DNA of 64,000 nucleotides. It comes from JBAXAM01 sp964213355 (GTDB lineage Bacteria; Pseudomonadota; Gammaproteobacteria; UBA9339). Below, piece after piece: positions 55,001 through 63,547 of the stretch. Position numbers and translations under genes: made by a program. The notes under the pieces are model-generated. The model saw only the letters and a program-made list of their open reading frames with translations. It was not told where the DNA came from and made no database searches. The stretch covers positions 1 to 64,000 of the forward strand of contig CAXOVY010000017.1 in assembly GCA_964213355.1 (NCBI GenBank), written 5' to 3'. Numbering within the stretch: the first letter of the stretch is position 1; each line of letters opens with the position of its first letter.

Positions 55001-56277
55001 GGAAAAATACTCAAATCACAAGCAGCAAGAATCTGCTCATACGTAATATCAAATACGCCATCATCACCTTGTAAATAAGCATCTGAGAACACCACATGAA
55101 TTTTATGCTCTGGCTTTTTTAGATCTAATTCATGGCATAATTTAATAATGCTATCGCTAGCAGGATTATCGATTCTGTGCGTAGCTATGCCCAGGGCATC
55201 AAGTTGCCCTTGATATTTAGTTAAATTGGCCATAAGCAAGCTATCTTGTTCACTGTGCCAATTAGCTGCAATTAAAAAAAACACTACTATTGGTGGAGCA
55301 TTTTCAGCCAACCCATTTTCGAGCTGAGCTAAACTCTTCAGTAAGACATCAAAGCCTTTATTGTGAAATTCATAACGTCCAGAAGTAACCCATAACAAAG
55401 CATTAGCGTCTATTGGCCGCCCAATTACAAGGCTTGCAACCTGTAATAATTTTGCTCGGACTTCTGGCCTTTTGGCGGAAACAATCTCCTTGCTCTTTTG
55501 CTCAATATCTAAACCATTTAATACTATCTTGTCCGGATATTTACCCAACATAACCCTAGCTTCGTCTGCAGCAACATCGCTAACCACAGTAAAACAATCA
55601 GCTTCACGTGCTGTTGCTTTTTCTAATGAATGTTTGGCAAAAACCTCATGTTTCCGTGCTTGAACTGCAGGATCAAAAGTCGAAGGAAGGTTATAAATCG
55701 TTTTATTGTCTTGGGACATGGCTCTACCCAAAACTGTAGCATGGGTAGTAAATACGGTGGCTATTGTATTGGCATGCTTTTTTAAATAAAGCAATCCAGC
55801 ACCACACATCCATTCATGGAAATGTGCAACTATTTGCCGCTCTTGGATCAGCATTTCCTCGGCTAACGCACAAATCACTTCACCCGCAGCGGTTGAAAAT
55901 AAAATCGGCTCTTGATAATCGTAATTGCTGCCTAGCGAATCAACCCCAAAATCAGCCCACAAATTATAGAGCAAGGCATCAATTTTATAACGTTGCTTAA
56001 ACTCTACTAAAACAACAGTTGGTTTGGCTTCAGTATCCCAATAACCAACATGACATAAAATATTTTTCGCTACTAACTTCTTTTTAATATCATCTAAAAA
56101 TGGCGAGGAAGATTCAACAAAACCCTTGTTCTGCTCATGCCATGGGCCAATTAAAATATAATTATTGCCAAAGTTTTTAATAACCTGCTTGAGCTTCGAT
56201 TGCAATACCGTATAAATGCCACCGACTTTATTGCAAACCTCCCAACTAACTTCAAATAAAAAATCATGACTGTTCAT
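52024..56277 (-). CDS. Fused GT3 glycogen synthase / GT35 alpha-glucan phosphorylase
   Basis: The 1417-residue protein joins two enzymes of opposite direction. Residues 1 to about 560 form a GT3 (eukaryote-type) glycogen synthase: FEVSWEVCNKVGGIYTVLQSK at the start, HEWMCGAGLLYLK, and PSFYEPWGYTPLES in the second Rossmann domain. From about 575 a DUF3417 segment (LRVLAYNFWWSWHEEA) begins an alpha-glucan phosphorylase, with AYFCMEYGI, LNEGHSAFLLLE, and the PLP site GTSGMKAG (Lys1173). Fusions of this kind are, to my knowledge, mainly known from Bacteroidetes and relatives. The start overlaps the GH57 gene by 14 bp, and the gene is last in a four-gene glycogen operon. Confidence 0.87.
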   Translation of the reverse strand: MNSHDFLFEVSWEVCNKVGGIYTVLQSKLKQVIKNFGNNYILIGPWHEQNKGFVESSSPFLDDIKKKLVAKNILCHVGYWDTEAKPTVVLVEFKQRYKIDALLYNLWADFGVDSLGSNYDYQEPILFSTAAGEVICALAEEMLIQERQIVAHFHEWMCGAGLLYLKKHANTIATVFTTHATVLGRAMSQDNKTIYNLPSTFDPAVQARKHEVFAKHSLEKATAREADCFTVVSDVAADEARVMLGKYPDKIVLNGLDIEQKSKEIVSAKRPEVRAKLLQVASLVIGRPIDANALLWVTSGRYEFHNKGFDVLLKSLAQLENGLAENAPPIVVFFLIAANWHSEQDSLLMANLTKYQGQLDALGIATHRIDNPASDSIIKLCHELDLKKPEHKIHVVFSDAYLQGDDGVFDITYEQILAACDLSIFPSFYEPWGYTPLESIASSTPTITTDLSGFGCFINNLKQDHVDAVFVLKRKDYDEQKVIVYLGEYLQTVVGRSHDQAYSANVRTKALQVANFADWKLFYQDYLDAYVWAIKFNKLAGAIFDVTGLDNVCVTSIHEAEATKPRFHLFQYECILPEKIKELRVLAYNFWWSWHEEAKTLFQKIDPVLWEQVRHNPVYFLNLVSSHALQTAADNEDYIWLYNKVIADFTGYMQTNHGVVKLCNATSVSVANPIAYFCMEYGIAECLPIYSGGLGILAGDYLKAMSDLSVPTIAVGLFYKQGYFRQLINAKGEQEALYETWDPNQIPMRKVNDASGKAVLVGVEILGRTVYMQVWEVIVGRASLYLLDTDVVENVATDREITNSLYGGSREVRLMQELVLGIGGTRLLVDKLDIKPALYHLNEGHSAFLLLERIRGLCHQGYIFDEACEIVRSSSIFTTHTPVAAGNETFAEDLIKKYLQDYAVSRLGITFDKLFNLARDVDPMVRVFSMTVLALRLTLSANAVSRLHGKVARVMWNAIWPGLLECEVPIDVATNGVHLATWLGGTMRLLYEDYLPSGWIKKQDEALVWEKVKSIDNGEVWKAHQIQKEKLLKVVRQLLVEQYTLRNESKQLINASLKCLTNNTLVIGLSRRFTAYKRNDLFLRDPQRLARVLNNEKEPVVVLMAGKAHPADDGGRDLIREIIETLRLDMFNGHIIFLEEYNIGLAKLLVQGVDVWLNTPILGREACGTSGMKAGINGGLNFSTKDGWWDEAYNDQVGWQIESLTIVDDIDKRDDVENMCLLETLETEIVPLYYKANRAGFNSGWVEKMKASIALVACNYNTSRMVRDYANNFYSPVVLRNEQLMQNNLEDLKKIVAWKQDITERFNTVKIKAIFVNGIQDGKITSGGLLKVKLLLFSGKMESSELKVEFVLIRTNSHRCNPVIISLQRIESREVGVLTYVAEYQIEDTGFYSYGVRVLPYNPMLFRQQDAGLVYWG

Positions 56278-57556
56278 ATTTCACCCCAACCCAGCGACGA
56301 AAAAAATCCCACACCTGATCAGCAAAACTATACTTTTCTTTAGGTGTAGACATTTCCTGAAATAGCTGTGTTTTCCTTTTGGTTACTTCTAAAGCAAAAT
56401 CACAAACAATATTCTGATAATTAATATAAGCTTCATACGGATTTCGATACGGATTAAAATATTTGTGCACATCGCCATCAGCAGCATATTTAGTACACAT
56501 ATAATAAAAATGATCCGAAGTTAAAAAACTACGCCAAGTGGCTAACATTTCAGGATCGTGCAATGCATAGACATCTTGTTCTAAAGCATAAACAGCATGC
56601 AAAGCATCTTCCTGCAAATCATTACCACGCCAAGCACTCAAATCTCGATCAACATCTGCCCATGACATAAAATGAGGAACGTCCAATGAAGCAACTGGCT
56701 GCAACTTTTGCGCAACCTCAGATGGCGTCATAAAAGTATATTCTGGATGGCGTAAAATATAATCCGGCATATGTTTTAGAAACTCGAAAATTCCTGATTC
56801 TTGCCATTGATGCTCACCAAATGTTTCAAAATCCATGAACAAATTAATGACATCAGCTTGGCCATGCAACGCATGCAACCAATAGGCATATTTATCAGCA
56901 TAAACTGGATACTCTGACCAAGTACGCTCCGAAAAACGAAAAGCAATATCATCAGTTAAATGATAATTGCGTAGTAGTAATTTAAGCTGGCTACAACCTT
57001 TTGGCTGATAAACAAAATTCGCACTACGCCAGCCTAAAATTTTATCGGCACCTTCAGCCAAAATTGTTTTATAACCCAAAGACTCTACTACTTTAGCAAG
57101 CTCATTATTATAAATTAATTCAGTATTCCTAAAAGTAGTGGCGTCATAATCAAACTCTTTTTTAATTAGCTCTCTATGTTCGGCTACCTGCCGCTTAAAC
57201 TCTTCTTGGGAAAATAAAAAACTCAAACTGTGATAATAGGTTTCATTAAGAAATTCTACTTGCCCCGTCGCGGCTAAGCGCTTAAAAGAATCGAGGGTTT
57301 CGGGGCTGTAACATTTACATTGTTCAATAAAAACTCCGGACAATGAAAAAGCAATCTTGAATACATTTTTATGTTTTTTAATTAGATCTAAAAGCAGTGC
57401 ATTTGTCGGCAAATAGCATTTATTTGCTACCTTAAGAAAAATTTCTCGGTTCGCTGTATCGTCTTCGTAATAATGATTTTTATCAATATCAAAATATGTA
57501 TATTTTCTCAACCGCTTTGGCTGATGCACCTGAAAGTATAAGCAAATTGTAACCAT
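56264..57556 (-). CDS. GH57-family alpha-amylase or glucanotransferase
   Basis: With the ATG at 57556, six bases after GAGGG, the product has 430 residues; an ATG at 57568 would add four. GH57 motifs are visible: motif 1 FQVHQPKRL, motif 3 FRNTELIYNN with the candidate nucleophile E146, and motif 4 FMDFETFGEHQW with the catalytic aspartate. GH57 members cut or transfer alpha-1,4-glucan chains; the compact length fits the amylase-like members found in glycogen clusters. The substrate is inferred to be glycogen from the neighbours. It is preceded by the MITE-like repeat and overlaps the start of the GT3/GT35 gene. Confidence 0.88.
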   Translation of the reverse strand: MVTICLYFQVHQPKRLRKYTYFDIDKNHYYEDDTANREIFLKVANKCYLPTNALLLDLIKKHKNVFKIAFSLSGVFIEQCKCYSPETLDSFKRLAATGQVEFLNETYYHSLSFLFSQEEFKRQVAEHRELIKKEFDYDATTFRNTELIYNNELAKVVESLGYKTILAEGADKILGWRSANFVYQPKGCSQLKLLLRNYHLTDDIAFRFSERTWSEYPVYADKYAYWLHALHGQADVINLFMDFETFGEHQWQESGIFEFLKHMPDYILRHPEYTFMTPSEVAQKLQPVASLDVPHFMSWADVDRDLSAWRGNDLQEDALHAVYALEQDVYALHDPEMLATWRSFLTSDHFYYMCTKYAADGDVHKYFNPYRNPYEAYINYQNIVCDFALEVTKRKTQLFQEMSTPKEKYSFADQVWDFFRRWVGVKYEQS

Positions 57557-57571
57557 TTTTTCCCTCACAAA

Positions 57572-57665
57572 GGGGTCAGGTCTTGAATCGTGAATTTTTA
57601 AATATCATCAAAAAAATAATTAGCAATTACTTATTATAAAAATTCACGATTCAAGACCTGACCCC
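57572..57665 (+). repeat. MITE-like element with 29-bp perfect inverted repeat
   Basis: The left arm 57572-57600 (starting GGGGTCAGGTCTTGAATCG) is the exact complement of the right arm 57637-57665, around a 36-nt AT-rich loop. It lies between the GT4 and GH57 genes. The right arm provides the last codons and the stop of the GT4 gene. The short size and long perfect stem suggest a MITE or a REP-type element moved in trans; as RNA it would form a strong hairpin inside the operon transcript. Confidence 0.85.
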
Positions 57666-58988
57666 CATCTTTTTATAAAGCTCAATTATTTTTTCCGCGG
57701 TTCTACCCCAGGTAATTGCCTGTAGCCCTTTTTGTTCATTAGCCAAGGATGTTAAACGCAGGGCTGGATATTCAAGCAGCGCTAAAACTTTTGCCGCTAC
57801 GTCTTCGGTATCCCAAAAATCAGAAACCAAGGTATGTTTTAATACTTCTGCCACACCTGATTGTTTAGAGATGATCGCAGGCACATTATAAGAAAGCGCT
57901 TCCAAGGCTGAAAGCCCGAACGGCTCTGACACACTCGGCATCACATAGACATCGGCCAACTGATAAATCTCCCGCACCCGATCAGCATCGAGAAAACCAG
58001 TGAAATGGACGTTCTTACCAATACGCAAATTGGCAATACGCTCAATCATTTCTCTTGTTAAATCTCCAGCACCAACTAGAACAAACTGCACATCGCTACG
58101 TTTTTCCAGGACACGACGTGCGATCTCGATAAAGAAATATGGGCCTTTTTGGTGTGTCATCCGTCCTAAAAATAAAACCATTTTTGGCCGCGTATTATTT
58201 GCTACCGCCGAATTTAGATTGCCATTGCAGTAAATGCCATTATGCACAACTGTGATTTTTTCCGGTGCAATACCATAATATTGCACAATATTATTTTTGG
58301 TATACTGACTCACTGCAACTATTTGATCAGCCTGCTCCATACCATATTTTTCAATAGCAAAAATTCTTTTATCAGTCCACAAACCACTACGATCTGTTTC
58401 TAGTGCATGAATATGCAACACTACTGGCTTATGGCTATAGCGCCTAGCTTCTAGTGCGGCTAACATAGTTAACCAATCATGTGCATGAATAAGACCGTGC
58501 TCTATGTTCTTAGCCAGACTACCTGCAACTAAAGCATACCGAAATACTTCTACCAATAAATTTACACCATATCTTCCGGTTATTCTTGCATCGGACATTT
58601 GCGCTTCAGCCGTAGCCATTGCCACTGCTTTCAATTCTACGGGCAAATGCATCTTTGCTAGTAATGCAAAAAAATCCTGCAACGTTTCATTACAAAGAAA
58701 TCGCTTAAAATCTTTGGCCGAAATGTAGGGGGACAAATAAGTGGCAATTTCAGGGTATTTAATATTAACAATACCTGCAAGATCTGAACCATCTGCGGTA
58801 ATTAATTTATCACACCCAATTAAATTAACATTATCAATATCAGGATTGGTAATCGCCTGTGGCAAAACTAGGGTTAAATCAATATCTCTTTTGGCCAGTT
58901 CTTTAACAATGGCATAACAAGCGGTTCCCAAACCACCACTGATCCGCGGGGGAAATTCCCAGCCATACATTAGTATTTTCATGGCCAT
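57651..58988 (-). CDS. GT4-family glycogen synthase-like glycosyltransferase
   Basis: The 445-residue GT-B protein starts MAMKILMYGWEFPPRISGGLG (the true start may be the second Met at 58982). The N-domain has KIL-type and HAHDW motifs, and the C-domain has VLFLGRMTHQKGPYFFIE and the E-x7-E region PSVSEPFGLSALEAL. The sequence matches GT4 enzymes that stand in glycogen clusters with GH57 and debranching enzymes. The donor (UDP- or ADP-glucose) cannot be told. The last residues (MGVRS) are translated from the MITE-like repeat, so the native C-terminus may have been replaced. The gene starts 2 bp after the debranching enzyme gene. Confidence 0.85.
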   Translation of the reverse strand: MAMKILMYGWEFPPRISGGLGTACYAIVKELAKRDIDLTLVLPQAITNPDIDNVNLIGCDKLITADGSDLAGIVNIKYPEIATYLSPYISAKDFKRFLCNETLQDFFALLAKMHLPVELKAVAMATAEAQMSDARITGRYGVNLLVEVFRYALVAGSLAKNIEHGLIHAHDWLTMLAALEARRYSHKPVVLHIHALETDRSGLWTDKRIFAIEKYGMEQADQIVAVSQYTKNNIVQYYGIAPEKITVVHNGIYCNGNLNSAVANNTRPKMVLFLGRMTHQKGPYFFIEIARRVLEKRSDVQFVLVGAGDLTREMIERIANLRIGKNVHFTGFLDADRVREIYQLADVYVMPSVSEPFGLSALEALSYNVPAIISKQSGVAEVLKHTLVSDFWDTEDVAAKVLALLEYPALRLTSLANEQKGLQAITWGRTAEKIIELYKKMGVRS

Positions 58989-58990
58989 AA

Positions 58991-60961
58991 TTACTTATCC
59001 AGATTTAGCATATAAGTTAGACGCAATACTTCTGCCACACTCCACGCCTGGCTAATACAACCATTTGGTTGGTGCGGATGATTACCCGAAAAAATTTCAG
59101 CAATGCTACCGATACCATACTCAGTTAAATGCTCCTGTAATGCTCCCAAACAGGGCTTAATAATTTCTAAAACTTTGCGTCGATCAGAGGTCGTTCGCAG
59201 CAAGCTTTCCGCAAAAGCCCCGAGCAACCATGGCCACACCGTACCATTGTGATAAGCCAGATCACGTGTAGTTTGATCGCCATTGTAAAAACCAACATAG
59301 CCTGCCTCATTAGGAGCAAGCGTGCGTAATCCATATGGAGTCAACAAGTTATTTTTTACTACCTCTACAATACTAACCGCCATTTTTACTAATAATGGGG
59401 AATATGGTAATGAAACTGCAAAAATCTGATTGGGTCGCAGCGCAGCGTTTTTTTCCTCAGAATTTACAAAATCGTATAAATATCCTTTTTCTTCGCACCA
59501 AAAAGTTTTACAAAAACTAGTTTTAACATTTGGTAGCATTGCCTTTAATTCATGAACGATAGGATCTGCGAGCAAAGTAGCCAATTCATCCATAAACGCA
59601 AGCATATTAAACCATAAAGCATTCACTTCAACCTGCAGTCCATAGCGTGGCGTTACGGGTTTGCCATTCACCACGGCATCCATCCAAGTAAGATTTACTT
59701 CAGGACTACCTGCAAACAACAAGCCATCCGCTTGCATTTTAATACGGTGCAATGTTCCAAACTTGTAAAAAGTAAAAATATTTTGAAGTGTCGGCCAAAA
59801 ATATGCTGTTACCGCCTTTAAATTTTTTGTTTTCAAATAATATTGCTGCACCGCCCAAGCAAACCACAAACTTGCATCTACTGAATTATAAGCATTTTCT
59901 TCTTTGGTCTTGCCCAAATAATTAGGGATTAATCCTTGTTTCTCATGCTGAGCAAAAGTTTTGAGGATTTCTAAACATAAATCTTCTTGTCCCGAATAAA
60001 GTGTAAGTCCTGGTAAAGAAATCATCGTGTCGCGTCCCCACTCCAAAAACCAGTGGTAACCGGCAACTACCGCATAGGATAATTTTGCTATATCTTTGGT
60101 AATAAAAGATTGCCCGGTTATTTTCAGCTGCTGTTGCAAGACACTGCCGCCAGTTTCTACAACATTTTTAGTACGACGCTGCAGCTCTTGCTGCCATTTT
60201 AGAGCTAAATTTGGTAGTTGCTCCACTAAACTACAAGAAAAGATAATTTCACTTTCAACATCAAGATCAGAAAAAGTAATAACTCCACGTGAAAATAAAT
60301 CTTCTTGAAAATCGTATCCACGATCTTTTTCTTGATTATATATAAAGTTGCGATACCAAAGTGTCTGGGGTAAAAAATAATGATGTTTGGCATTTGTTTG
60401 AAAAAATAATACCGGCATGCCCTCATAAGAAGCAGAGCTAAAGCCCGTATCAAGCCGCTTAATTTCTCGCTTAAACGAAGAGTTTTCGTGCTGTAGCTTA
60501 TGAAAATCCCTACAAGCAAGTAATGGACGTAATTTGATTTTGGTATTTTTATTCCCGCCGCTAATTTTATATTTAAATAAAACAGTATTTTCTTCGTGCA
60601 GCAGCAAAATTTCTTTGGTTAAAATAAGATCACCAAACTGAAAGCGCCAGGAAGGATTGGTAGTAAAAGCAAACTCTTGCAAATTAGCAAAACTTCCATC
60701 TTGTAAAAAATTGGGATAATTGTGGGCAGTTAAAAAATTTTCTTGGCCATCTTGTATTAGTACATCTTCAAGTTTGCTAAATAATACATATTTATTCGGC
60801 AAATTATCAAGCTTGCTAACCAAGAGTCCGTGATATTTACGTGTATGACAATTGACACTGGTGCTGGAGGCATAACCACCTAATCCATTAGTTTCGAGCC
60901 ATTCTACAGACAGCGCTCTTTCAAGCGATCTCTCTGCGCTTTTTTGATAACGAAAATCCAT
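58991..60961 (-). CDS. Glycogen debranching enzyme (amylo-alpha-1,6-glucosidase)
   Basis: The 656-residue protein has the head typical of prokaryotic GDE (EWLETNGLGGYASSTSVNCHTRKYHGLL). The C-terminal (alpha/alpha)6 catalytic domain of GH133 type follows. The motif EWGRDTMISLPG at residues 307-318 includes the candidate catalytic Asp311, and NGTVWPWLLGAFAE lies near the end. It would remove alpha-1,6 branches of glycogen. GGGGAG lies five bases before the ATG. It is the first gene of the glycogen operon, with the GT4 gene 2 bp downstream. The 150-bp upstream region before era has no certain promoter. Confidence 0.9.
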   Translation of the reverse strand: MDFRYQKSAERSLERALSVEWLETNGLGGYASSTSVNCHTRKYHGLLVSKLDNLPNKYVLFSKLEDVLIQDGQENFLTAHNYPNFLQDGSFANLQEFAFTTNPSWRFQFGDLILTKEILLLHEENTVLFKYKISGGNKNTKIKLRPLLACRDFHKLQHENSSFKREIKRLDTGFSSASYEGMPVLFFQTNAKHHYFLPQTLWYRNFIYNQEKDRGYDFQEDLFSRGVITFSDLDVESEIIFSCSLVEQLPNLALKWQQELQRRTKNVVETGGSVLQQQLKITGQSFITKDIAKLSYAVVAGYHWFLEWGRDTMISLPGLTLYSGQEDLCLEILKTFAQHEKQGLIPNYLGKTKEENAYNSVDASLWFAWAVQQYYLKTKNLKAVTAYFWPTLQNIFTFYKFGTLHRIKMQADGLLFAGSPEVNLTWMDAVVNGKPVTPRYGLQVEVNALWFNMLAFMDELATLLADPIVHELKAMLPNVKTSFCKTFWCEEKGYLYDFVNSEEKNAALRPNQIFAVSLPYSPLLVKMAVSIVEVVKNNLLTPYGLRTLAPNEAGYVGFYNGDQTTRDLAYHNGTVWPWLLGAFAESLLRTTSDRRKVLEIIKPCLGALQEHLTEYGIGSIAEIFSGNHPHQPNGCISQAWSVAEVLRLTYMLNLDK

Positions 60962-61111
60962 ATCCGCTCCCCAAAAAACAAATTAAGTCTTTATTAAGAT
61001 AAAATATACATTGATCACTAACTAACTGATTTGGATTGATATTGTAACACAACCGGCTAAAAAATATGGAATTTTTTATTTTTAAAAATTATATTTATAA
61101 TCAATATAATA

Positions 61112-62008
61112 TCAACTTTCATACCCAAACTGTTGCAATAACGCCTTATCATCAGTCCAACCACTTTTTACTTTCACCCAAAGCTTCAAAAAAACTTTCT
61201 GCGCAAATAACTCTTCCATATCTTTGCGCGCTAACGTACCAACTTTTTTCAACACCGCGCCGTCCTTTCCGATAATAATCGCTTTTTGTCCATCACGTTC
61301 AACATAAATTGTGGCTGCAATGTGCATTATATTTTGCCGTGCCGCCATTTGATCAACCACAACTGAAATAGCATACGGTAATTCCTGACCTAAAAACCGT
61401 GTTAGTTTTTCCCTAATACTTTCAGCAACCAAAAACTTGTTGTCACGATCGGTCAGTTGCTCTGGCGGAAAATAGAATGGACTTTCTGGTAATAATTTTT
61501 GTATAACTTCTTCCAGCGATAAAACATTAGTACCATCTTGCGCTGATAGGGGAATTATTGTATTAAATTCGCGTTTTTGGCCAATGGTTTTCATACATTC
61601 TAGCAATTGATCTTTTTGCGCCACGATATCAATTTTATTAATGGCTAAAATTACTGGGCAATTAGCTTGCTGCAGAATTTGTAAAACCATCTCATCTTCT
61701 TCGCGCCAAATGGTTCCAGCCACCATAAAAATAATCACATCAACATCAGATAGCATACTTAACGCCGCTTTGTTCATATAGCGATTTAGCATGCGCTCGT
61801 TTTTATTATGTAAACCAGGAGTATCTACGTATATTGTTTGAAAATCACCGATAGTTTTAATACCAAGAATTTTATGCCGCGTTGTTTGTGGCTTGCGTGA
61901 AGTGATACTAATTTTCCTTCCCAAAATTCGATTAAGCAAAGTTGATTTACCAACATTAGGCCGACCAAGAATAGCAACGTATCCAGCGTGAGTTTTAGAT
62001 GTATTCAT
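61112..62008 (-). CDS. era: GTPase Era
   Basis: This GTPase matures the 30S subunit and 16S rRNA. The 298-residue product has G1 GRPNVGKSTLLN, the effector region SRKPQTTRHKILG, G3 DTPGLH and G4 AINKIDIV, plus the C-terminal KH domain with IIGKDGAVLKKVGTLARKDMEELF. Length is normal. It follows rnc by 9 bp, the standard rnc-era coupling, and its 3' end is followed by an AT-rich stretch without a clear terminator before the glycogen operon on the same strand. Confidence 0.97.
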   Translation of the reverse strand: MNTSKTHAGYVAILGRPNVGKSTLLNRILGRKISITSRKPQTTRHKILGIKTIGDFQTIYVDTPGLHNKNERMLNRYMNKAALSMLSDVDVIIFMVAGTIWREEDEMVLQILQQANCPVILAINKIDIVAQKDQLLECMKTIGQKREFNTIIPLSAQDGTNVLSLEEVIQKLLPESPFYFPPEQLTDRDNKFLVAESIREKLTRFLGQELPYAISVVVDQMAARQNIMHIAATIYVERDGQKAIIIGKDGAVLKKVGTLARKDMEELFAQKVFLKLWVKVKSGWTDDKALLQQFGYES

Positions 62009-62017
62009 TAAGTTAAC

Positions 62018-62686
62018 TTATCTCGCTTTAATTTTCGCCAACATCTTTTCTGCAGCATCACGTTCCGCACGACGCTTATTTGAACCGATGCCAATTGTCG
62101 CTTCATCAACACCAAACACTATACACTTAATAGTGAAAACCTGGGAGTGTGATACACCGATAGTTGAATCTACAGCATAGGTTGGTAGGGGCAATTTGCG
62201 CATTTGCAATAGTTCTTGGAGAAGGGTTTTGGGATCTTTTTGCGCAACACCGGCAGCTTCATCCAACCGTTTTGCAAACCAGCTTACAACACAGCGCTGC
62301 ACCACATCAAAACATCCATCTAAATACATCGCGCCAATAATTGCTTCCATAGCATCAGCAAGAATTGATTTACGCCTAGCACCACCACTCTTGAGCTCAC
62401 CCAAACCGAACTGCAAATAATTTCCAATCTGAAGCTCGCCGGCCAAATCAGCCAGCACTTCACCATTTACCAAATTAGCACGCAAACGACTCAAATCTCC
62501 TTCTTTCATATCTGGATAGCGATGGTATAATTCAGCTGCAATAATAAAATTCAACGCCGCATCGCCTAAAAACTCTAGGCGTTCGTTGCTAATTTTGCCC
62601 ATACTGCGATGGCGCAAAGCACGCTCTAGCAACTCCAGATCATGAAAACAATAACCTAACTTTTCAAAAAGCGCTTTACGCTGCAT
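62018..62686 (-). CDS. rnc: Ribonuclease III
   Basis: This double-strand-specific endoribonuclease processes rRNA precursors and some mRNAs. The 222-residue product has the signature NERLEFLGDAALNFI with catalytic acids, the second acidic motif DAMEAIIGAMYLDG, and a C-terminal double-stranded-RNA-binding domain (DPKTLLQELLQMRKLPLPTY, then RRAERDAAEKMLAKI). Length is typical. It lies between lepB (15 bp upstream) and era (9 bp downstream) in the conserved lepB-rnc-era operon. Confidence 0.97.
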   Translation of the reverse strand: MQRKALFEKLGYCFHDLELLERALRHRSMGKISNERLEFLGDAALNFIIAAELYHRYPDMKEGDLSRLRANLVNGEVLADLAGELQIGNYLQFGLGELKSGGARRKSILADAMEAIIGAMYLDGCFDVVQRCVVSWFAKRLDEAAGVAQKDPKTLLQELLQMRKLPLPTYAVDSTIGVSHSQVFTIKCIVFGVDEATIGIGSNKRRAERDAAEKMLAKIKAR

Positions 62687-62701
62687 AATAATAAATAAAA
62701 A

Positions 62702-63475
62702 CTATTCAATTTTTTTGCCTATCCGCTCCCACCGCACTCTTGCCCCTTCAGAACACCAACTCATCCATATCCCAAATGCCCTGCCAATTAAGTTTTTTTC
62801 CGGCACAAAGCCCCAATAGCGACTATCATTACTACTATCACGATTATCACCCATCATGAAATAAGATCCGGCTGGCACCACAATATCAATTTTTTCCCAT
62901 TCTTTACCAGATTTAATAAAAATTTTATGTTCTACATTATTATCCAATCGTTCGACTCTAACCTGAACTGGTGTGGAAAACTTATCTTCCACATCTAAAT
63001 CCATACCAGCAGGTGTTTGTAACATCTGGTGGCCGTTAATAGTTAAAATTTTATCTCTATAAACCACATGGTCTCCTGGCAAACCAATAACCCGTTTAAC
63101 TAAAATAATAGGATCTATAGGAGAACGAAACAGGGCAATATCTCCACGTTTAGGCACATCTAAACTAAAAATCTTGGTATTTAGAACTGGAAGTCTTAGC
63201 CCATAAGCAAATTGATTAACAACAATAAAATCTCCAGGCAAAATCGTTGGCTCAAGCGAACCAGTAGGAACACGATAAGGTTGAATCAAAAACGAACGGA
63301 TCAACCATACTAACAGAAGCATAGGAAAAAACGAACGTGCATATTCGACAACTAATGGCTGATTTTTGTGAGCAACACGTTTTTTCACCAAAAATAAAAC
63401 ATCAATTAATACAATCGCACCGCTAATTAATACTAATGCCGTTAAAATAAAGGGTATATCGAAAGAAATATTCAT
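62702..63475 (-). CDS. lepB: Signal peptidase I
   Basis: The 257-residue membrane protease removes signal peptides from exported proteins. Two N-terminal membrane segments (about 8-30 and 48-63) precede the catalytic serine S73 in RVPTGSLEPTILPGD. The general base is K127 in IILVKRVIGLPGD. The late motif MMGDNRDSSNDSR is present. SLEP replaces the usual SMxP, a tolerated change. It is the copy next to rnc. A second highly similar copy lies 72 bp upstream on the same strand. Confidence 0.95.
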   Translation of the reverse strand: MNISFDIPFILTALVLISGAIVLIDVLFLVKKRVAHKNQPLVVEYARSFFPMLLLVWLIRSFLIQPYRVPTGSLEPTILPGDFIVVNQFAYGLRLPVLNTKIFSLDVPKRGDIALFRSPIDPIILVKRVIGLPGDHVVYRDKILTINGHQMLQTPAGMDLDVEDKFSTPVQVRVERLDNNVEHKIFIKSGKEWEKIDIVVPAGSYFMMGDNRDSSNDSRYWGFVPEKNLIGRAFGIWMSWCSEGARVRWERIGKKIE

Positions 63476-63547
63476 TATCTACATCAACCTTATTGAATTG
63501 TTAATTTGATTATAATGCGACCAATTGAAGTTGCAAATTTATTATAG

